DNA of 64,000 nucleotides from Allorhodopirellula heiligendammensis. GTDB lineage: Bacteria; Planctomycetota; Planctomycetia; Pirellulales; Pirellulaceae. The notes below the pieces were generated by a model. The model searched no databases, was not told the DNA's origin, and worked only from the letters and a program-made list of their open reading frames with translations. How positions within the stretch are numbered: position 1 is the stretch's first letter; each line of letters begins with the position of its first letter. The DNA lies in the NCBI RefSeq assembly GCF_007860105.1, contig NZ_SJPU01000005.1, forward strand, positions 62,001 through 126,000. Direction: 5' to 3'. Shown here in pieces: positions 1 through 14,194 of the stretch. The position numbers were made by a program, and so were the translations under genes.

Positions 1-2718
<2,718 letters not shown>

Positions 2719-2843
2719 CGATATCCCGCACTCAAGAGAAGTGCCAATCGATGGCGACCGCAAGAATTTAGAACACTCTTGATAGAAGTACAGCTACCAA
2801 ACAACTTGGCCATACGGCGGCGAAATACCCGTCGTATGGTCTT
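2719..2843 (+). other. 23S-5S internal transcribed spacer
   Basis: A 125 nt spacer without a tRNA. A strong stem can be drawn between CCATACGGCGG (about 2810-2820) and CCCGTCGTATGG (about 2828-2839) just before 5S. It could serve as an rRNA-processing stem, which is inference. The sequence is identical in the second unit. Confidence 0.6.
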
Positions 2844-2951
2844 TCTGGCGACCATATCGCAAAGGTTATACCTGTTCCCATCCCGAACACAGTAGTCAAG
2901 CTTTGTGAGCCGATGATAGTGCCCACCAGCGTGAAAGTAGGTATTGCCAGA
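2844..2951 (+). rRNA. rrf: 5S ribosomal RNA, copy 1
   Basis: 5S rRNA of about 108 nt. The ends pair (TCTGGC at 2844-2849 with GCCAGA at 2946-2951). The conserved loop text CCCATCCCGAACACAG, typical of bacterial 5S loops B-C, lies near 2877. It follows the 23S gene after a 125 nt spacer and is followed by a rho-independent terminator, so 23S and 5S form one transcription unit. Confidence 0.93.
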
Positions 2952-2964
2952 TTTTTGAAATTTT

Positions 2965-3000
2965 AAAAAAACCCTCCAGGTCAAACTGGAGGGTTTTTTT
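2965..3000 (+). terminator. Rho-independent terminator of rRNA unit 1
   Basis: GC-rich stem CCCTCCAG/CTGGAGGG with a short TCAAA-type loop. It is preceded by an A-run and followed by seven T residues, 20 nt after the 5S 3' end. This is a textbook intrinsic terminator. Confidence 0.92.
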
Positions 3001-3078
3001 ATGCGCGTTCGGGCAATCTCCGACTAGCCTTGTCCGCTTGACCCGTCCGCTCAGATCGAGTGCAGCGCCGGCGTCTAT

Positions 3079-3133
3079 GGCCGGTAGGAACCGGCCCTAC
3101 GTATGTTGGCCGTAGGGCCGGTTCCCACCGGCC
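3079..3133. repeat. Palindromic repeat, GGCCGGTAGGAACC family
   Basis: Inverted repeat with arms of 22 nt (GGCCGGTAGG...CCCTAC and GTAGGG...CCACCGGCC, one mismatch) separated by about 11 nt. The same element lies after the second rRNA unit (10322-10376), and a half-copy lies at 12204-12225. It is therefore a dispersed REP-like palindrome of this genome. Confidence 0.8.
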
Positions 3134-3285
3134 ATCCACTTGGCTTGTCCGCTGAGAAATGATACGGCAAACAATTTGCGTAGTGTTCCCTCCCGTTGGA
3201 TGTGGAGGTCAAGAGATTCGCGGGAGCTGAATGATTTTGCTCACGGCCACGTTCACGGATCCTACATTCAGTAGCCCCGGCGTCT

Positions 3286-4017
3286 CTAGCGACGCGACGC
3301 GATCGACCCCAATCCTCCGTCGATCCCGATCACTTGGCCTGTGAGCCATCCCGACGCGGGTTCCAGTAGCCAGGCCATGAGTGCAGCTACCTCCGCGGGC
3401 TCACCGAGTCGACCGAGCGGATGCATTTTCTCTGATGCCTGAGCGATTGGTGCAGATTCCCACAGACTCCGAGTCATTTCCGATTTGACTAGCCCAGGTG
3501 CAACCGCATTAACGCGAATCCCGCGATTCGCGTAGGTAGCAGCAAGAGATACTGTTAGGCCCTCGACGCCTGCCTTCGCCGCTGCGATCGCTTCGTGATT
3601 AGCCATCCCATAGCGAGCGGCCACGGACGATACTAGGACGATCGACCCGCCTGATTCCCGCATCGCTTTGGCTGCTGCGCGAGAGAGAAAGAACGACGAA
3701 GAAAGATTTGTCATCAGCGTTTCATGCCACTGATCGTCAGTGGTCAAATGGGCAGGCTTCAGTAGGATGGATCCGATGCAGTTAGCTGCACCGTCGAGTC
3801 GTCCGTGTTTCTCCCTCGCGAAACCGACAGCCTCGGCGATTGATGCGGAGTCATCCGCCGTGGCCTGACAGACATCGCACCCTGTTCGTTCCTGCAGTGG
3901 CCGGGCCTTCTCCGAATCGCGAGCGCTGATCGTCACGTGGTTGCCACTGCCGATGAGTCTCTCAGTCAATGCGGAACCGACCGCTCCGGTTCCGCCCAAT
4001 ACAACGTAGGCACCCAT
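3286..4017 (-). CDS. SDR-family oxidoreductase with altered active site
   Basis: A 243-residue classical short-chain dehydrogenase/reductase, expected to be a cytosolic NAD(P)-dependent enzyme of unknown substrate. The N-terminal Rossmann glycine motif GGTGAVGS is at residues 8-15. The catalytic-serine strand (LVSS near 128-131) and the C-terminal GQVIGIDGG motif are present. The usual YxxxK pair reads I144-A-A-A-K148, so the lysine is kept but the catalytic tyrosine is replaced by isoleucine. It may be a non-canonical or non-catalytic SDR. It stands alone, pointing towards the first rRNA unit. Family assignment is secure; function is not. Confidence 0.88.
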   Translation of the reverse strand: MGAYVVLGGTGAVGSALTERLIGSGNHVTISARDSEKARPLQERTGCDVCQATADDSASIAEAVGFAREKHGRLDGAANCIGSILLKPAHLTTDDQWHETLMTNLSSSFFLSRAAAKAMRESGGSIVLVSSVAARYGMANHEAIAAAKAGVEGLTVSLAATYANRGIRVNAVAPGLVKSEMTRSLWESAPIAQASEKMHPLGRLGEPAEVAALMAWLLEPASGWLTGQVIGIDGGLGSIASRR

Positions 4018-4377
4018 CAGCTATCCCCATGTTGACGACGAGTAGAATGCTTGGACTAGTTTGTTTAGTCACCCTGTTGGTAGTGATCGCAGAGGATTTG
4101 ACCACAATAGATCTCCGCAGATTCCACGAACATTGACCTCAATTCAAACTTCCTGCGGTTGAATCCCAACAGCACCGCCGACACGTGGATCGTTCACTGG
4201 CGGATCGATTGGGGCGATGGAAGGAATCGCGAACGACGATCGGAGTCAGGTACTGGTCGACTTTGGAGGAAGAAAATGAGGTAATCGATTGCCGATATTA
4301 TTCGCATTGGTTGCGCTGGATTAACTGGGAAACGCTACGAGAGATGTCTAAGAGTTAGAAGGTATAAACTTCAAGTG

Positions 4378-4548
4378 TTAGTGCTCAGGCAACCCGCTGA
4401 GTATAAACCATGCGTTGACGCGAATGATGAGGATCGCGATCACTCCCGCGATGGTCACACGAACGTAACCGTTCACCAGAACCAGTGTAGGCGCGGGTTT
4501 TAGGTTATTGGGTTTACTTTGCTTTCCAAGAGCGTCCCGACGGTTCAC
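4378..4548 (-). CDS. Possible small membrane protein (or truncated C-terminus)
   Basis: A 56-residue reading frame starting with GTG. The second half contains a plausible transmembrane helix (VRVTIAGVIAILIIRV, about residues 29-44) after a basic N-terminal part. There is no clear ribosome binding site and no recognised family. Its 5' part overlaps, on the opposite strand, the region just before the IS66 remnant, so it may be the tail of a gene cut by that insertion. The case rests only on the hydrophobic segment. Confidence 0.3.
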   Translation of the reverse strand: MNRRDALGKQSKPNNLKPAPTLVLVNGYVRVTIAGVIAILIIRVNAWFILSGLPEH

Positions 4549-4769
4549 CGTCTCAGTTTGTCAATCGAAAGCGAGACTGCACCAAATCCCTCTGGTGGAG
4601 ACTGGTGGATTGGACCTTGTGGTACGGACGATTCGAGCAAGGCACCGTCGAGCTGCCAGTGCCTCCATTTGGTCGAGCGCGCTTCACGATCGATTTGGTC
4701 GCATTCGCGATGTGGATCGCTGGCGTGTCATGGAAGTCGGCCAAGGTAAGACTCCAACGAATGAAAGTT

Positions 4770-5446
4770 GCGTGATGGTAGCACTTTGCATCCATGATGC
4801 GTTTCGGGCGCATGCACGTCGCAAGATTGACGAGTGCCGCAGTGCGTTTCCAATCCAAGTGGCGAAGCTGGAATCGCTGATCCGGATGCTTTACGACATC
4901 GAGGATCAAATCAAGGCTCTCGATGATGCGGAGCGACTATCGCGGCGACAAACCCACTCGCGTCACGTGCTTGGCTTGATCGACGAATACTTACAAAGCG
5001 AACCAATGAGTTCGCCCAAGGTTCTTCCCAAAAGCAATCTTGGCCAGACGGCAGCGTACGTGCGTCGCCACTGGGCGTCGCTGAATCGGTTCACCGCAAA
5101 CGCTCGGGTTCCAAACGATGACAACGACTGCGAGCAGTTGATGAAGCGCGTGGCGACGGGCCGCAAGAACTGGTTGTTCAAAGGCTCGTTGTCAGCGGGT
5201 GAACGAGCGGCGAACCTGATGACGATCATCGGGACGGCGATCCGCAATGACTTGGACGTTCACGCGTATTTGGATGATGTGCTGCGCCGCGCCCTGGCTG
5301 GTGAAACCGACCGGTCATCGCGACGTCCACCTGCTTGGAGAGACTCGCACCCAGAATGTATCCGCGACTACCGGCAAGACGAACGCCGGCAAGCGGCCGA
5401 CCGCAAGCGAGTCCGACGCGCCCGCCGTCAACGTCTTAAAAAATAG
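4770..5446 (+). pseudogene. IS66-family transposase, C-terminal remnant
   Basis: The translation from about 4770 matches the C-terminal half of IS66-type DDE transposases: AHARRKIDE, then LPKSNLGQTAAYVRRHW, then NDDNDCEQLMKR with the region of the third catalytic acid, GRKNWLFKGS, and AYLDDVLRRAL. The N-terminal zinc-binding and first catalytic-aspartate regions are absent in frame. A different frame upstream (about 4616-4762) is open and protein-like up to a TGA, which suggests a frameshift in a decayed element. No intact terminal inverted repeats were found. This is a dead insertion sequence between the two rRNA units. Confidence 0.8.
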
Positions 5447-5485
5447 CCGTCAACCCACCGGGCCAAATGGTGCTGGTGGACGGTT

Positions 5486-5602
5486 GCCGCTGAGCGTAGC
5501 TTGGGACCATCGTCCCGAGCGTGCAGAAAAGTGGTTTCGGAAGGGACAACGGTCCTATTCTGCGTTCCGCCGTCCCGGTGTCAGATGAACTACGCTAGCG
5601 GC
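5486..5602. repeat. Imperfect inverted repeat downstream of the IS66 remnant
   Basis: Arms GCCGCTGAGCGTAG (5486-5499) and CTACGCTAGCGGC (5590-5602) are reverse complements apart from one extra base. Between them lie smaller dyads built from GGGAC/GTCCC. The layout resembles the paired-hairpin elements seen elsewhere in this window. It could be the edge of the IS66 element or an independent REP-like unit. Confidence 0.5.
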
Positions 5603-7074
5603 GGATGCCAATCAATCCGAAGCCTCCGCCGATGCCGAGCATTCGGTACAGTGTTCGCAACGGAGGCTGCGGCAGCCACAAGAGCCGAAAATTCCCGCCG
5701 TGGCGAGGTTCGTAACTGCTTCGTTCCGAGGCACACCGCGGCGCCCTGCTCCGCCAGCCAATCACGCGAGCGGGATGATTGAACTTCCCGATCGCATCCG
5801 CATTTGTGTCCAAGTGCCGCCTAATTCTCAACAGAATCTAATTCCGAGGGCGTAGCCATGATTGGATTGTTTGATCGCAAGCTGCCCCATTGGCGTACCG
5901 AGCGGGTCGATTCTCGAAACGACACATGATGGACTGTCGGGAAGAGTCTCTATCTCGCTGGGCAAGACCCGTTCGCCGGTAGCGTCTGCGTGTGGGCAAT
6001 GTATCGGTTCTCGGTAGATGCTTGGGTTCCAACCGGCAACAACGAATGGGAGTTATCGACAAGTACTGAGCAAGCTGATGGGGAGCGATTCAAACGCACC
6101 GGAACGCAACTCGCTCGGGAAATTTCTTCAGAATAAGTTTAGGATTGTGATGCGCTTTGCCAATTGTGGACGGAATTGACGTTGTCCAGCTAGGCGGATC
6201 GTGTGTGTGAAAACCTGTTCAGACGTGGTCGCGCAGATCGCCCAACAGAGAACGATGCAATGGCACGAATGCGCGGCCTTGAAGGGCAAGGCATGGCAGC
6301 GACCGCAAGTGGCGCTGGGGTTGCTATGGCGTTCAAACGCACTTTAGATGCGGCGTGTGTTACCACCGGCATCCCGCATCGCGAGCCACCGCCATTGGGC
6401 TAGCACGGCAAACACGTCCTGATCCATCCGTGTGGCGAGTCACGTCATTCACTTGAGCATGGCAAAATGATCGTTTGGGACGCGATCGCGGCGGCCGCTA
6501 AACTCGCCCCCTGCAGGCTCCCACAAGGCCCCAATATCGCTGCTGGACATAATGAAGATTTAGTTACCCTTTCCCGCTTGACGGGGATGGGGCGAGCCGC
6601 TAAATTCTCCGCTCACTCGAAAACGACCGGCCGAGATCACCTCGCAAAGAGGGCATCATGATCTCGGCCGGCTGTCTTCGACAGCGACTCGTGGGTCGAT
6701 TGCGAAAGCGATTCATCCACGAAACTGATTTTTGACAATTTGGTTGTTTGGTAGTTGGCATCTGAAAAGAGCACCATATGTGAATGGGAGCTGGCCTTTT
6801 TCCGGGGTTCAGTAAGCATTCACAAGGTAATTTTATATAAGTTCTTCGGAAGCGTCGCCAGTCTGATTTCTCGAGCTCGTTCGTGTGTTGGAGATTTAAG
6901 CTGGTGATAAATTTCGATTGGATTCTTGAGCGGCCAGGCTTACTTAGAAGAGTCTGGCCACTGTGTGATATCGTTAATAGATTCAAATTTGAAGTCTATG
7001 AGTTCGATTGCGATTTGTTTTCTGGGTGGTTCGCCACGAGGTTGATGGATGGTTTTTGAGTTCGGGATTTCGGT
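5603..7074. other. No convincing gene; upstream region of rRNA unit 2
   Basis: About 1.5 kb in which I see no gene I can support. Short frames exist on both strands, but none has a recognisable motif or ribosome binding site. There is no 16S rRNA and no tRNA. A perfect hairpin lies at 6627-6671. The promoter of the second 23S-5S unit should lie in the AT-richer stretch 6720-7070; candidate boxes TTGACA (6732-6737) and TATATA (6834-6839) exist, but they are not properly spaced relative to each other. Confidence 0.5.
6627..6671. repeat. Perfect 13-bp inverted repeat plus adjoining hairpin
   Basis: CCGGCCGAGATCA (6627-6639) and its exact reverse complement (6659-6671) flank a 19 nt loop. It is immediately followed by a second small hairpin, GCTGTC-TTC-GACAGC. 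No T-run follows, so this is not a clear intrinsic terminator. It lies about 400 bp upstream of the second 23S gene. Confidence 0.7.
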
Positions 7075-9961
<2,887 letters not shown>

Positions 9962-10086
9962 CGATATCCCGCACTCAAGAGAAGTGCCAATCGATGGCGA
10001 CCGCAAGAATTTAGAACACTCTTGATAGAAGTACAGCTACCAAACAACTTGGCCATACGGCGGCGAAATACCCGTCGTATGGTCTT

Positions 10087-10194
10087 TCTGGCGACCATAT
10101 CGCAAAGGTTATACCTGTTCCCATCCCGAACACAGTAGTCAAGCTTTGTGAGCCGATGATAGTGCCCACCAGCGTGAAAGTAGGTATTGCCAGA
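10087..10194 (+). rRNA. rrf: 5S ribosomal RNA, copy 2
   Basis: Identical to the 5S gene at 2844-2951, with the same 125 nt spacer from 23S and the same downstream terminator. Confidence 0.93.
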
Positions 10195-10207
10195 TTTTTG
10201 AAATTTT

Positions 10208-10243
10208 AAAAAAACCCTCCAGGTCAAACTGGAGGGTTTTTTT
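10208..10243 (+). terminator. Rho-independent terminator of rRNA unit 2
   Basis: Same stem CCCTCCAG/CTGGAGGG flanked by A and T runs as at 2965-3000, 13 nt after 5S. Confidence 0.92.
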
Positions 10244-10321
10244 ATGCGCGTTCGGGCAATCTCCGACTAGCCTTGTCCGCTTGACCCGTCCGCTCAGATC
10301 GAGTGCAGCGCCGGCGTCTAT

Positions 10322-10376
10322 GGCCGGTAGGAACCGGCCCTACTTATGTTGGCCGTAGGGCCGGTTCCCACCGGCC
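10322..10376. repeat. Palindromic repeat, GGCCGGTAGGAACC family, second copy
   Basis: Same inverted repeat as 3079-3133 with one base change in the loop (10344). A further difference lies at 10377, the base just outside the right arm. It is part of the long duplication. Confidence 0.8.
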
Positions 10377-10391
10377 GTCCACTTGGCTTGT

Positions 10392-11095
10392 TTGCTGGGA
10401 TCGGATGTAGCATCCCGGCGCCTATGGCTGGTTGCAACGCGTTCAAACCACCGGCGGAACCACTGCCTCTTTGAATTGCAGATTGTGCTGACAAATGATG
10501 CAGCCCAACCATCCCCGGCGAACTGTTGGCGGATTCGCCGCGACAGATGCTGGACTGGAAACAAAAAGCAGAAGCCTATCTCCCCGCACTTGGGACGCAT
10601 CTACCCCCCCCCCCCTAAGCACCGGACATTGTTGAGGTGCCTTCCCCTCGACGAAAAACAGAAGGCATGTTGACGACCTAGCCCATGACTGACCGTTGCT
10701 GTGGCATCCAGTTTGCAATTGGTTCGTTCGCCAGCACGACAGGATGGCAGCGGTGATCTCAATTGGCGGAAGGTGTCGGCATATTCATACAAGGCAGTTG
10801 GTGACAGCAAGTGATTGATAAACAGCATACCTATTTGTCCGTATTCAATTCAGACATCCATGGGGATGAGTACGCAGCAACAAATTTCTTTGTCGACTCA
10901 TCTGATTATTGCTCGGTATGGTTTCCGTGCGATTACACCAGTGTCTGCAGTGGACCAGGTGACTTCTGCAAGCAGGATCTCACCATTAGTGGAACACCGT
11001 TTAATTATCGCGATCTATTGATCCCCGACATTGCTGCTATCTGTCACACCCCCGATTGATCACCTGCCAAGGAACATAAGGAGCGATTCTAAAAG
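10392..11095. other. Intergenic region with a 12-C homopolymer
   Basis: About 700 bp with no gene that I can support. A run of twelve C residues lies at 10604-10615. An 82-codon frame with a GTG start (10811-11059) has no recognisable motif and is not called. The sequence AAGGAG at 11078-11083 is a candidate ribosome binding site for the next gene, 12 nt before its ATG. Confidence 0.5.
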
Positions 11096-12092
11096 ATGAC
11101 TACTAGAATGGTAAAACGCGGAACCCTCACGGATAAGAAGATATTGGTTGAGGTGGTGGCCCTTGCAATCCTCATTGTGTCACTACTGGCGCATTCCTGT
11201 GTTGCGGATGGTCCAGTCAGCCGTGCTACGCAGGAACAATTGGACCCAAGAAGTCTCATCAAGGCCTGCCAGGCATACTGGGAGAACCTGAATGGATTTG
11301 ATGTCTTAGTATCACTGGAGACAACAATTTCCTACGACGGACGGGAGTTCCCATCAACTCGTTCGAAGTTTCGATTGCGGATGAATCGACAAGGCAAAAC
11401 GCTGTCTTTATGTCGCTAAGAAGAAAACCTTATCGGCAGAGTCTGGATTCGCTGGTAGAACTGACCCCTGGTTGAGTGAAACGATTGCCATCGCACTCAC
11501 AGAAGATCGTTCGGAATTGATCATCTTTCCCGACCGAGTTGTCTCAAGAAGAACTAGCGGGTTTGAAGCTGGACTGCAAGAATCTTTAGCTATTGATTTT
11601 ACGCGCTTCGGACTCTCTGAGTTTCCTATCCTCTATATCCATAGCAACAAACTACAGAAGCGACTGCTGGATTGCTTTGGCTCGGGGGCGGAAGTTTCAG
11701 CAGAAAGAGCGGGTGACCAGACGACCACGATTACAAGTAAAGTCGGGCCTGAGGAGGGTCCGGTCATTCGAAGATGGGAGATTGACAATGTGCATCTGCG
11801 GGTAAACTCGTATGGCGTGTGGCATACCTACGGAATGCCACATGAATCCCAGCAGTTCAAGCAATCGATCCAGTACGGTGAAGACGATCGTCCGATGTTT
11901 CTGATAGAGGAGCAGAGGGTGATCGTGCTAAAAGCTATTTCAAAAAATGAGAAAACTGTGCTGGGTGAGAGATCAACTGTCGTTGAATTTCTTTGGCTGC
12001 CGAGTGACTCGCTCGCGGGTACCGAGATGTGGGGGATCGCCAGCGCTGATACTCCGGAGGAGATTTCTGAACTCTTGGTAGCTCCCGAATAA
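11096..12092 (+). pseudogene. Secreted hypothetical protein gene interrupted by a frameshift
   Basis: Two frames belong together. The first (11096-11419) opens with a signal-anchor-like segment (LVEVVALAILIVSLLAHSC) and continues to ...RLRMNRQGK. The second frame is open from about 11397 to 12092 and continues naturally as ...KRCLYVAKKK. The switch is at the AAAA run 11396-11399: removing one base would give a single protein of about 331 residues. An AAGGAG motif precedes the ATG. No family is recognised; the layout (signal segment, then 'ACQAYWENLNGFDV' and a beta-rich body) resembles planctomycete secreted proteins with LolA-like folds, which is only an impression. It could be a recent pseudogene or a sequencing error. 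Confidence 0.6.
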
Positions 12093-12203
12093 GCATAGCT
12101 GGCCGGGGCCTGTGACAGGGAAACGCTTCGAGCCAAAAAAGGGGGAAGGAGAATGACCGCCTGGCCGGTGCACTGAGATCGGGTGTCGCGTCCCGGTGGA
12201 TAC

Positions 12204-12225
12204 GGCCGGTAGGAACCGGCCCTAC
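12204..12225. repeat. Half-copy of the GGCCGGTAGGAACC palindrome
   Basis: The 22 nt here are identical to the left arm of the palindrome at 3079-3100. The right arm is missing. It lies between the frameshifted gene and the stop codon of the minus-strand membrane protein. Confidence 0.75.
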
Positions 12226-12263
12226 TGGCTCGCTAACAAATCGCTCCCACCCGGCGAGTGTTC

Positions 12264-13139
12264 TCAGTACTGCGACGTCCGAGCCAAAAGAAACCACGCA
12301 GCCACACCGATGATGAGGCCCGCGAGGACGGCTGCGACGGCGATGCGGGCGTAGGTCGGTCGGTTTCTCAGGATCCAGTCGACGGCACCGATGCACGATG
12401 GCGTCAGCAAGAGGAGTCCATACAACCAAGCAGGGTGGTCTTCGTAGGTGTAGAAACGTCCTGCGGCCGTGGTACAGACTGCGAACAGAGTTGCTGGATA
12501 GGCCACACACCATAGGTTTTGCTTCGGCAGGCAGGCCGCTCCGACGGCAAATACCAGAGTTGCGACGATGGCGGCGAAGCCCCATTCGGCCAAGCCCGCG
12601 TAGGCGGTCGCGGCGAGAATTGTTGGACCAGCGAGTCCTGCCAGGGCAACCAATAAAATCCAGCGCTCGGTACCACGGCGAGACATCTGATCGAGCATCC
12701 ACAGATTGAGCAGACTGGCGCCCGCGACGGCCGCCATCCAAGCTCGATGCTCCGGAAACAGATCGACCCAGCCCTCTCCGCTGGGCATGGCCACCATGGC
12801 GAGAGCGATGCAGCCCAGTGTAGCGGCGACCCAGCGAAATTCGTGAGCGCGCGCTTGCGGGGTTGCGGTCAGTGCTAAGAACAAGGCCGTGAGGGTCAGT
12901 GGCACATGAATTTGTTGCCAGGCTTCGAGATTCCACCAACTCAGGGCAGAAGCATCGAATTCTTGGCGGATGACCAGCGTCACGGCGATGGCGGCGCACC
13001 AGCCAAGCGTGGCGATGGCGGGAACGACGTATTGAGTCAGCCAGTGTTCACGACGGGCTACCCAAAATGCCAAGAGAAGGCACGCCAGCGACACTGCCGC
13101 GGGCGCGCCGACGCACCATAAGAGGATTTCACGCTGCAT
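12264..13139 (-). CDS. Multi-pass membrane protein, function unknown
   Basis: A 291-residue, highly hydrophobic protein with about eight or nine predicted membrane segments spread over its whole length, for example PAAVSLACLLLAFWVA near the N-terminus and IAVAAVLAGLIIGVAAWFLL at the C-terminus. No catalytic or transport motif is recognised. It starts 4 bp after the stop of the YceI-like gene on the same strand, so the two are almost certainly co-transcribed. YceI proteins are often paired with membrane proteins such as cytochrome b561, but the haem-ligand pattern is not evident here, so that role is not claimed. Confidence 0.8.
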   Translation of the reverse strand: MQREILLWCVGAPAAVSLACLLLAFWVARREHWLTQYVVPAIATLGWCAAIAVTLVIRQEFDASALSWWNLEAWQQIHVPLTLTALFLALTATPQARAHEFRWVAATLGCIALAMVAMPSGEGWVDLFPEHRAWMAAVAGASLLNLWMLDQMSRRGTERWILLVALAGLAGPTILAATAYAGLAEWGFAAIVATLVFAVGAACLPKQNLWCVAYPATLFAVCTTAAGRFYTYEDHPAWLYGLLLLTPSCIGAVDWILRNRPTYARIAVAAVLAGLIIGVAAWFLLARTSQY

Positions 13140-13143
13140 CGAA

Positions 13144-13692
13144 TTAGCGATTTAGCACGAGCACAGCGGTAACGGGGACCTCGTCGTCAATCTTCCCTTT
13201 TCCATAAACCATGCCCCACTTGGTGCGGTCGATTTTGAAATTGGCAGTGAGCGTGATTTCCGTTTCGGTAACCTTGGCGGCGACGGGAATCGTGACCTCA
13301 ACTTCTTTGCCCAGCATGGTCATGATCCCGGTAATGCTGGCTTTCTCCTCGCCGTCCGCGTGGGTGATTTTGGTCGCTTTGAAAGTGATTTTGGGGTGCT
13401 TTCGCACATCGAAGAAGTCGGGGCTCTTCAAATGATTGGTCAGCTTGTCGCTGTCCGAAAAGAGGCTCGCTGCCGTGATGACAATTTCGAGAGAACCGTT
13501 GCTGGGGTCTTCCAGATCGACGACAGCATCTGCGGTGAACTCTTTGAAACCGCCCGGGTGTTTTCCGTCTGGTTTGGAGCCGACAAAATTGATTTTCGAT
13601 TTCTCGGAATCCAGACTCATTTTTTCGGCAGCGGATGAGAATCCGGCAACCGAGAAAGCCAAAGTCGTCAGCAGGGCAAAACGCAGAATCAT
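13144..13692 (-). CDS. YceI-family periplasmic protein
   Basis: A 182-residue protein with an N-terminal signal peptide (FALLTTLAFSVAGFSSA, about residues 5-21) followed by a complete YceI lipocalin-like domain. Family features include the opening SKINFVG strand, HPGGFKEF, the KSPDFFDVRKHPKITFKA motif near residues 90-106, GIMTMLGKEVEVTIPV, and the closing DRTKWGMVYG. YceI folds bind long isoprenoid-type lipids in a beta-barrel pocket; the ligand here is unknown. It is the first gene of a two-gene unit with the membrane protein 4 bp downstream. Confidence 0.93.
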   Translation of the reverse strand: MILRFALLTTLAFSVAGFSSAAEKMSLDSEKSKINFVGSKPDGKHPGGFKEFTADAVVDLEDPSNGSLEIVITAASLFSDSDKLTNHLKSPDFFDVRKHPKITFKATKITHADGEEKASITGIMTMLGKEVEVTIPVAAKVTETEITLTANFKIDRTKWGMVYGKGKIDDEVPVTAVLVLNR

Positions 13693-13852
13693 GTGGAGAG
13701 TGCCTTATTGGAGGAGTGAGTGAGACAAAGCAACATTGTAGCAGCTCCCGGGTGGTGTGGTTGCCAGAATGAGATGGGAAGGCGTAGGGTGAAGGGGCCT
13801 CACACGCGTGTATCGAGGGCATCGTTGGGAAGCCCTCCCCGGTCTTGCGTGT

Positions 13853-14170
13853 TCAGTCCCAGCTCAGGCTTCCGGCGGATTGGTATTCCGTGACGCGTGT
13901 TTCGAAAAAGTTTTTCTCTTTGGCGAGGTCCATCGTCTCGCTCATCCATGGAAACGGATTCGTCGATCCGTACTGCTTGGCCAGCCAGATTCGCTCGAGA
14001 CGCCGATCGGCGACGTGTTTGAAGATCGCCAGTACCGGATTATTCCCGACGAGGCTCTCGGCGGTGGAGAAAAATCCATGGTTGCGCATGATCACGCGTC
14101 GTTCGGCGTCACTGAGTCGATTGCTCCGCCAGGTTTGGATTCCTTGGAACCTGCGTCCCCGGGAGAATCT
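13853..14170 (-). pseudogene. nrdB: Internally deleted remnant of class I ribonucleotide reductase beta subunit (nrdB)
   Basis: Translating the minus strand gives LSDAERRVIMRNHGFFSTA, then ESLVGNNPVLAIFKHVA. This matches a segment in the N-terminal part of NrdB-type proteins. It is then joined directly to DRRLERIWLAKQYGSTNPFP, WMSETMDLAKEKNFFETRV and TEYQSAGSLSWD, which is the extreme C-terminus of the same family. The roughly 200 residues normally between them, including most diiron ligands and the radical tyrosine region, are gone. The frame stays open across the junction and ends at a proper stop. Upstream similarity fades near 14170, and no start codon is evident. It is a non-functional relic formed by an in-frame deletion; an intact nrdB must exist elsewhere. 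Confidence 0.82.
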
Positions 14171-14194
14171 GGTCGCCTGGATCGGGACGACCCT

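Noticed and set aside
5595..5831. 78-codon minus-strand frame and the overlapping plus-strand frame 5501-5782
   Set aside because: Neither shows a family motif; they overlap each other and a region of small dyads next to the IS66 relic.
6732..6839. rRNA promoter built from TTGACA (6732) and TATATA (6834)
   Set aside because: The boxes are about 100 bp apart, far from the 16-18 bp needed; no matching partner box was found for either.
5447..7074. 16S rRNA or tRNA upstream of the second 23S gene
   Set aside because: None of the conserved 16S segments (for example around the 530 loop or the 3' anti-Shine-Dalgarno end) and no cloverleaf with a GTTCRA arm could be found.
10811..11059. 82-codon frame with a GTG start after the second rRNA unit
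   Set aside because: No motif, no ribosome binding site and unusual composition; overlapping frames of similar length exist on both strands.
11935..12999. 354-codon minus-strand frame overlapping the frameshifted gene and the membrane protein
   Set aside because: Arg/His/Pro-rich translation typical of an out-of-frame shadow; the hydrophobic frame at 12264-13139 is the credible one.
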